A program made the position numbers and the translations under genes. The notes beneath the pieces were generated by a model. That model worked only from the letters and a program-made list of their open reading frames with translations, had not been told where the DNA came from and did no database searches. From NCBI GenBank assembly GCA_028869035.1, contig JAGWTL010000145.1, forward strand, positions 1 to 7,123: DNA of 7,123 nucleotides, written 5' to 3'. Below are positions 5,849 to 7,123 of this stretch, piece by piece (the stretch's first letter is position 1; every line of letters begins with the position of its first letter). Source of the stretch: Burkholderiales bacterium (GTDB taxonomy: Bacteria; Pseudomonadota; Gammaproteobacteria; Burkholderiales; Burkholderiaceae_C).

Positions 5849-7123
5849 ACCGACCAAGGCTCGGGCCAAGGTACCGGCCGTCAGTGGCTGGGTCTGAGGC
5901 CAGGCATCGGCAGCCTGGCCGTGCAGCCAGACGGCAGCGCAAGCGGCATCAAACGCGCTTTCGCCGCGCGCCAGGCGCGCACCGATCAGGCCGGCCAGCA
6001 CGTCGCCGGTGCCGGCTGTTGCCAGGCGTGCATTGCCCGTGGGGTTGATGACGGGCGTTTCCCCAGGCGCGCATACCACCGTGCCGGATCCCTTCAACAC
6101 CACCGTGCAAACGAACTGCCGTGCCAGCTCTTGCGCAGCAGCCAGCCGGTCCTGCTGGACTTCAGTCGTCGTGCGACCCAGCAGGCGGGCCGCTTCCAGT
6201 GGATGAGGCGTCAGCACGGTCTGGCGTCGGCGGGCCGCGCGGGCGCGCAGCAGGGTGGCCAGCTGGCTGTCCCGGGCAACGGTGTTGAGCGCGTCGGCGT
6301 CCAGTACCAGCCGGGGCGTCGCAGATAGCAGGCGCGGCAGCTGCGCAGCGATGGCGCTGCCACCCCCGCAGCCGGCCACCACGGTCAGTTCGGCCGGGTC
6401 CAGGGCCTCGGGACTGCGGAACATCAGTTCGGGCTGCGTCGGGTCCAGGTTCAAGCCGCTGCCATCGAGCTGTGCCACGTAGACACGGCCCGCGCCATGG
6501 TGCAGTGCTGCGCTGGCAGCCAGCAGAGCGGCACCGCTCATGCCGGGCGCGCCGCCCACGATGGCCAGGTCGCCATAACTTCCTTTGTGCGTGGCGTGTG
6601 GCCGGGTCGTGGCTTGCGGAGCACAGCCCAGTCGGGCCTGTGCCGGCGTGCTGGCCGCATCGGCGCCGAGGCTGTCGAGCCAGACCTGACCGGCCTGGTC
6701 ACGTCCCTGCGCCGTGCAGAGCCCGGGCTTGAGCGTCAGCAGGCTCAGCGTGTGGCTGGCGCGCACGCAGGGGCCGGTGGTGGCCCCGGTGTCGGCGTTC
6801 AGGCCCGAGGGCAGGTCCACGGCCAGCACGGGCACCTTCAGCGCATTGATGTGGGTGATCCAGCCGGCCATGCGGCCCGCCACCGGACGGCTTGCGCCGG
6901 TGCCGAGCAGGGCGTCGATGCAGGTCTCGCAGTCTGCAGGCGGTGCGTCCACAAAACGCAGGCCGGCGGCCACGGCCCGCGCGTGCGAGGCGCGGGCATC
7001 GGCGGGGGCGCTCTCGGCCGTCCCCAGCCAGCTGACCAGGGCAATCTTGCCCCATGACTGCAGGTGCAGGGCGGCTTCCAGGCCGTCGCCGCCGTTGTTG
7101 CCGGGACCGCAGGCGATCCAGAA
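5846..7123 (-). CDS. nnr: Bifunctional NAD(P)H-hydrate epimerase / ADP-dependent NAD(P)H-hydrate dehydratase, 5' end missing
   Basis: Nnr repairs hydrated NADH and NADPH (NAD(P)HX): the N-terminal domain interconverts the R and S forms and the C-terminal domain dehydrates the S form using ADP. The frame is open to the window edge, so 425 residues of the C-terminal part are visible. Numbering from the edge, the epimerase (YjeF N) domain shows CGPGNNGGDG (5-14), DALLGTG (70-76) and VDLPSGLNADTG (102-113). The dehydratase (ribokinase-like) domain starts near 180 with KGSYGDLAIVGG, then LDADALN, TPHPLEAARLLG, VLKGSGTVV and NPTGNARLATAGTGDVLAG; its catalytic Asp is in GTGD (371-374). A start at the GTG at 6973 would cut off the epimerase active site and is not the true start; perhaps 70-90 residues lie outside the window. 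The two-domain fusion is the usual bacterial form. No missing motif is seen. Confidence 0.95.
   Translation of the reverse strand, partial: FWIACGPGNNGGDGLEAALHLQSWGKIALVSWLGTAESAPADARASHARAVAAGLRFVDAPPADCETCIDALLGTGASRPVAGRMAGWITHINALKVPVLAVDLPSGLNADTGATTGPCVRASHTLSLLTLKPGLCTAQGRDQAGQVWLDSLGADAASTPAQARLGCAPQATTRPHATHKGSYGDLAIVGGAPGMSGAALLAASAALHHGAGRVYVAQLDGSGLNLDPTQPELMFRSPEALDPAELTVVAGCGGGSAIAAQLPRLLSATPRLVLDADALNTVARDSQLATLLRARAARRRQTVLTPHPLEAARLLGRTTTEVQQDRLAAAQELARQFVCTVVLKGSGTVVCAPGETPVINPTGNARLATAGTGDVLAGLIGARLARGESAFDAACAAVWLHGQAADAWPQTQPLTAGTLARALVG

Noticed and set aside
5921..7057. Several + strand open frames opposite nnr
   Set aside because: All lie antisense to a protein with clear epimerase and dehydratase motifs.

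Overview
The window is GC-rich chromosomal DNA from what looks like a betaproteobacterium of the order Burkholderiales, probably Comamonadaceae. The evidence is the protein style of RimO and RNase R, a tRNA-Leu(CAG) lying back to back with rnr, and an intergenic hairpin element of a type I remember from that family. The taxonomic call is inference. No phage, transposase, CRISPR or toxin-antitoxin genes are visible. The content is housekeeping and metabolic.

Layout, left to right. Positions 1-161 contain no convincing gene but hold a run of nested inverted repeats (about 7-104), possibly the end of a structured RNA or an intergenic element. Next come two genes on the + strand: a class I glutamine amidotransferase of the PuuD/peptidase C26 family (162-947) and rimO (993-2393), the methylthiotransferase of ribosomal protein S12. 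Both start codons are preceded at 6-7 nt by a GACAAT hexamer and lack a Shine-Dalgarno sequence, so leaderless or near-leaderless transcripts are plausible. The gap 2394-2712 has no gene. It holds a hairpin-rich element that resembles a dispersed Comamonadaceae intergenic sequence, then the rho-independent terminator of a minus-strand tRNA-Leu(CAG) at 2713-2797.

rnr (RNase R) follows on the + strand. Its reading frame is open backwards across the tRNA, so a longest-ORF call would add a false N-terminus translated from antisense tRNA. A TTG at 2847 is the most plausible start. A short-chain dehydrogenase/reductase (5167-5841) comes next. It keeps the full catalytic tetrad but appears to have lost about 22-27 residues of the Rossmann fold just after the TGxxxGIG motif. 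It converges, with only 4 bp between stop codons, on nnr, the bifunctional NAD(P)HX epimerase/dehydratase. nnr lies on the minus strand and its 5' end is cut off by the window edge.

Functionally, rimO, tRNA-Leu and rnr all serve translation and RNA quality control, and nnr repairs damaged nicotinamide cofactors. The amidotransferase and the SDR have no pathway partners here that would fix their substrates. I see no new multi-gene system. The points most worth a second look are the internally shortened SDR, the tRNA/rnr antisense arrangement with its start-codon problem, and the two structured non-coding stretches.
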